64,000 nt of DNA, taken from Paenibacillus rhizovicinus. GTDB lineage: Bacteria; Bacillota; Bacilli; Paenibacillales; Paenibacillaceae. Within the stretch, counting starts at the first letter, position 1, and each line of letters opens with the position of its first letter. The notes under the pieces are model-generated. The model searched no databases. It had not been told where the DNA came from and worked only from the letters and a program-made list of their open reading frames with translations. Positions 61,331 through 64,000 of this stretch are shown here, in pieces. Position numbers and translations under genes: made by a program. Where the stretch lies: the NCBI RefSeq assembly GCF_010365285.1, contig NZ_CP048286.1, positions 5,754,001 through 5,818,000 of the forward strand. Reading direction: 5' to 3'.

Positions 61331-62113
61331 ATGAAATCGGAAGAAAGCTTGAAGCCGGAAATCATGGCTTATTTGGAACGGATCGACTATAAGGGGCCGC
61401 TCGACGGAAGCGCCGAAATGCTGGCAGCGCTGCAGCAAGCGCATCTGCACGCGGTTCCTTACGAGAACTTGGATATTTTGAACGGGGTCCCGCTGTCGCT
61501 CGCTCCGGAAGCATTATGGGACAAAATCGTCCGCAGGCGCCGCGGCGGGTATTGCTTCGAGCTGAACGCGCTGTTCGGCTGGCTGCTCGGGGAGCTTGGT
61601 TATCGCGTCACGAATTACGTGGCGCGCTTCTGGCGGGACGAAACGGCGCTGCCCCCGAAGAGGCGGCATCATGTGCTGAGGGTGGAAGCGGAAGGCAGAG
61701 TTTATCTGTGCGATGTCGGCGTAGGCGGGAGTGTACCTCGCCGGCCGCTGCTGCTGGAGGATGGATTGGAGCAGCAGCAAGGCGAAGAATGCTACCGGCT
61801 CGACCGGGATGCGGCGTTCGGGTGGTTTCTGAGCGAGCGGAAGAAGGGGATATGGGGTCAAGTTTATTCCTTTACGGAAGAGCCGCAGTTCCCGGACGAT
61901 TACGCGTTCGCCAGCTACTGGTGCCAACACGCGCCGGACTCCCCGTTTCGGGCGGAATTGAAGCTTGCGATCTGTACGCCGGAAGGCCGCAACACCGGCG
62001 CGGGCGGCGAAATCCGGCTGTTCCGGAACGGCGACGTAACGGTGCTTCAGCCGGCGACGAAAGCCGAACTGGACGAAGCGTTGGCTGAATATTTCGGCAT
62101 CGTGATTTCGTAG
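61331..62113 (+). CDS. nat: Arylamine N-acetyltransferase
   Basis: This 260-residue enzyme transfers acetyl from acetyl-CoA to arylamines or hydrazines. The Cys-His-Asp triad is present with the family spacing: Cys75 in RRGGYCFELN, His113 in RRHHVLR and Asp128 in LCDVGVGG. The N-terminal helical part (VPYENLDIL) and the overall length also match. GGAGCGGGAAACGGA precedes the ATG. It is a single gene, divergent from an AraC regulator and convergent with dedA. Confidence 0.92.
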   Translation: MKSEESLKPEIMAYLERIDYKGPLDGSAEMLAALQQAHLHAVPYENLDILNGVPLSLAPEALWDKIVRRRRGGYCFELNALFGWLLGELGYRVTNYVARFWRDETALPPKRRHHVLRVEAEGRVYLCDVGVGGSVPRRPLLLEDGLEQQQGEECYRLDRDAAFGWFLSERKKGIWGQVYSFTEEPQFPDDYAFASYWCQHAPDSPFRAELKLAICTPEGRNTGAGGEIRLFRNGDVTVLQPATKAELDEALAEYFGIVIS

Positions 62114-62219
62114 CCGAAGAAACGGCTCGATCGCAGCTTGGTTCGGCGGGACGGACTTGCGGCTGTCGCCGGTAACCGGTTTAGGAAAGCGCGGGCAGAA
62201 GCCTTCAGTCGCAGCGCCG

Positions 62220-62825
62220 TTAAGCTTTCACCTTGCGGCCGTTCAGCATGACGCGGAAGATGAGCGCGACGAGCGCGAGCACGCAGGCGATGAACAGCAG
62301 CGTGCGGGCATTGTGATGGACATAGGTTTTGACCGTCTCCCATTCTTCCCCGAGCATGTAGCCGACATAGATGAAGAGCGTGCTCCATACGAGAGCGCCC
62401 GCGTAGGCGTACAGCAGAAAAGTCCGAAGCTTGAAACGCGACATGCCTGCCATATAAGCCGTCACGTGGCGAAGGCCCGGAATGAAGAATCCGGCGAACA
62501 GCAGCAATTTGCCGTAGCGGTTCATCCAGCCTTGGGCGCGTTCGATCTTGGCAGGCGAGAGACGGACGCGAGGACCGTATTTGAGCAGGAAAGGCAGTCC
62601 GAAACGGTTGCCGATCATGTAGCTGGCGGTGATGCCGATGGCTGCGCCGAGGAAAGCGCTGAGGACGACGAGCGGCGCAAGCAGCCTGCCGTCGCCGACG
62701 AGATAGCCCGAATACGTCAACAGCGCTTCGTCCGGGACGGGAACGCCGACGATGCCGAGCGACAAGGCAAGCGTCAATCCGAAATATCCGTAGCGCATAA
62801 TGAGCAGCTCTAAGAGGTTTTCCAA
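62220..62825 (-). CDS. DedA-family membrane protein
   Basis: This 201-residue integral membrane protein has four to five hydrophobic segments and the DedA/SNARE-associated signature: GIVGVPVPDEALLTYSGYL near residue 25 and FIPGLRHVTAYMAGMSRFKLRTFLLYAYAGALVW near residues 112-146. Related DedA proteins recycle lipid carriers or help maintain the membrane potential; the role of this one cannot be fixed. Confidence 0.88.
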   Translation of the reverse strand: MENLLELLIMRYGYFGLTLALSLGIVGVPVPDEALLTYSGYLVGDGRLLAPLVVLSAFLGAAIGITASYMIGNRFGLPFLLKYGPRVRLSPAKIERAQGWMNRYGKLLLFAGFFIPGLRHVTAYMAGMSRFKLRTFLLYAYAGALVWSTLFIYVGYMLGEEWETVKTYVHHNARTLLFIACVLALVALIFRVMLNGRKVKA

Positions 62826-62968
62826 GGCAGTGGCCTACTTTCTGCGATCGTGATCGATAGATACGACATGAATGTTATATGAAAGTGTAGTTGTTTTATA
62901 TTTCTTCCCATATCGGAATGGACTATACTAGGAACGAATCCATTTTATCGAAAAAGGTGGCTATCAAA

Positions 62969-63955
62969 TTGACTCGTAAATTGCGTTGGGGAGTCATCGG
63001 CTGCGCGGGCATCGCCGTTCATTCCGTTATCCCCGGCATCCAACAATCCTCGACAGGAGAAGTGACAGCGATTGCAAGCCGCGGAATCGCCAAGGCCGAG
63101 GAAACGGCAGCCAAGCTTGGTATTCCGAAAGCCTATGGAAGCTATGAAGAAATTTTGGCGGATCAAGAGATTGACGCCATTTATATCCCGCTGCCGAACC
63201 ATCTGCACATGGAGTGGTCGATCCGCGCCATGGAAGCGGGCAAGCATGTGCTTTGCGAGAAGCCGATCGCGCTGAATGCCGAAGAGGCACAGCGGATGGC
63301 GGATGCGGCAGCCAAGAACGGCGTGCACCTGGCCGAAGCGTTCATGTACCGCAACCACCCGCGCTACGACGAGATCAAAGCGATCATCGACTCCGGCGAA
63401 ATCGGGGAGCTGCGCGGCATTCACGGCGCGTTCACGTTCAACAACGCCGGCGATTCCGGCAACGTCCGCTACCGCAAAGAATGGGGCGGTGGCTCCCTCT
63501 ACGACGTCGGCTGCTATCCGATCAGCGCGGCGAGACTGATTCTGGGCACGGAGCCAGAAGCGGCGACCGTGCATGCTCTGATCTCTCCGGAGCATGACAA
63601 TGTCGATATGATGGCGTCCGGTATCCTGGAATTCCCGGGCAGCGTGGCGCTGACCTTCGATTGCGGCATGTGGGCGGACTTCCGCAACACGCTGGAAATT
63701 CTCGGAACGAGCGGACGGATCGAAATTCCGAACGCGTTCGTTAACGACCCTACCTTCTATGTTTACACGAAAGACGGCAAGCGCGAAGCGAAGCAGCCGG
63801 CGCTTAATCAATACTCGCTTCAAGCCGATACGTTCGCGCGCAATGTATGGGGCGAACAAGAAGTCAGATTCACGCCTGCCGATGCGGTAGCGAATATGAA
63901 AGTCATCGACGCCTGCCTGGAATCCGCGTATTCCCGCAAGCGCGTGACATTATAG
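62969..63955 (+). CDS. Gfo/Idh/MocA-family oxidoreductase
   Basis: This 328-residue NAD(P)-dependent dehydrogenase has the Rossmann motif WGVIGCAGIAVHSVIPGI (residues about 7-24), the catalytic CEKPIAL block (about residue 93), AEAFMYRNHPRYDEIKAII and the substrate motif GGGSLYDVGCYPI. All key residues of an active Gfo/Idh/MocA enzyme are present, in contrast with the altered EKP site of the 49791-50867 protein. The TTG start at 62969 follows AAAAGGTGG by 8 bases; the longer frame upstream to 62891 has no family sequence. It precedes another gene by 17 bases. Confidence 0.88.
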   Translation: MTRKLRWGVIGCAGIAVHSVIPGIQQSSTGEVTAIASRGIAKAEETAAKLGIPKAYGSYEEILADQEIDAIYIPLPNHLHMEWSIRAMEAGKHVLCEKPIALNAEEAQRMADAAAKNGVHLAEAFMYRNHPRYDEIKAIIDSGEIGELRGIHGAFTFNNAGDSGNVRYRKEWGGGSLYDVGCYPISAARLILGTEPEAATVHALISPEHDNVDMMASGILEFPGSVALTFDCGMWADFRNTLEILGTSGRIEIPNAFVNDPTFYVYTKDGKREAKQPALNQYSLQADTFARNVWGEQEVRFTPADAVANMKVIDACLESAYSRKRVTL

Positions 63956-63972
63956 AAGGGAGAAACATTCTA

Positions 63973-64000
63973 ATGAAACATATCGAACTTCCCGGATTAA
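63973..64000 (+). CDS. Start of a further gene, cut by window edge
   Basis: ATG at 63973 follows AAGGGAGAAA at about 10 bases and opens MKHIELPGL before the window ends. The opening words resemble the N-terminus of aldo/keto reductases that often accompany Gfo/Idh/MocA enzymes, but nine residues are too few to assign. Confidence 0.5.

Overview
The window is about 57% GC by eye, densely coded, and reads like a chromosome segment of a Paenibacillus-type, spore-forming Gram-positive bacterium (Paenibacillaceae). Supporting signs are strong AGGAGG-type ribosome sites with frequent TTG/GTG starts, two T-box leaders, S-layer-homology (SLH) proteins, YesM/YesN two-component pairs, LplABC-type sugar transporters, CsaA, and many glycoside hydrolases beside AraC regulators. 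The genus is inferred, not proven. No rRNA, tRNA, CRISPR array, prophage or transposase gene was seen.

Layout: 1-3.6 kb, the end of a rhamnose operon (rhaA, rhaB, a DeoR regulator). 3.8-4.7 kb, a secreted GH16 glucanase. 4.8-5.9 kb, a gene-free nest of several kinds of repeat. 5.7-9.8 kb, the lactate-utilisation operon lutABC with a FadR-type regulator. 10.5-13.3 kb, a large SLH/fibronectin-III surface protein. 13.5-15.7 kb, cardiolipin synthase and a small (p)ppGpp synthetase. 15.8-22.7 kb, two AraC regulators, each divergent from a sugar hydrolase (GH42 beta-galactosidase; GH31 alpha-xylosidase). 23.7-31.2 kb, an oligosaccharide ABC transporter followed by its likely YesM/YesN-type sensor kinase and response regulator.

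31.5-35 kb holds csaA, a truncated carbohydrate-binding protein gene, a Nudix hydrolase and an esterase. 35.3-44.7 kb is a coherent alpha-1,6-mannan locus: secreted GH76 endo-mannanase with three CBM6-like modules, solute-binding lipoprotein, two permeases, intracellular GH125 exo-mannosidase, and a divergent GntR/LacI-type regulator with matching palindromes at both promoters. 45-48.6 kb encodes a 1187-residue cell-surface protein of tandem YDG-type repeats plus SLH domains. 48.7-50.9 kb has two overlapping Gfo/Idh/MocA dehydrogenases. 51-56 kb carries asd and tyrS, each behind a T-box, with selO between them. 56-64 kb is mixed housekeeping: membrane protein, copper-amine-oxidase-like domain protein, serine hydrolase, GNAT-like protein, a 56-residue small protein, AraC regulator, arylamine N-acetyltransferase, DedA protein, another oxidoreductase and the first codons of a further gene.

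The most unusual structure is a dispersed non-coding element of 195-196 bp, present three times (5034-5228, 23114-23308, 32863-33058). Each copy has four copies of a CTAACGAATCC...CTTAT half-site, two pointing right and two pointing left, at the same fixed 50-bp spacing. One copy adjoins a 12 x 20 bp tandem array that shares its core, and one lies just beyond the broken 5' end of a gene remnant.
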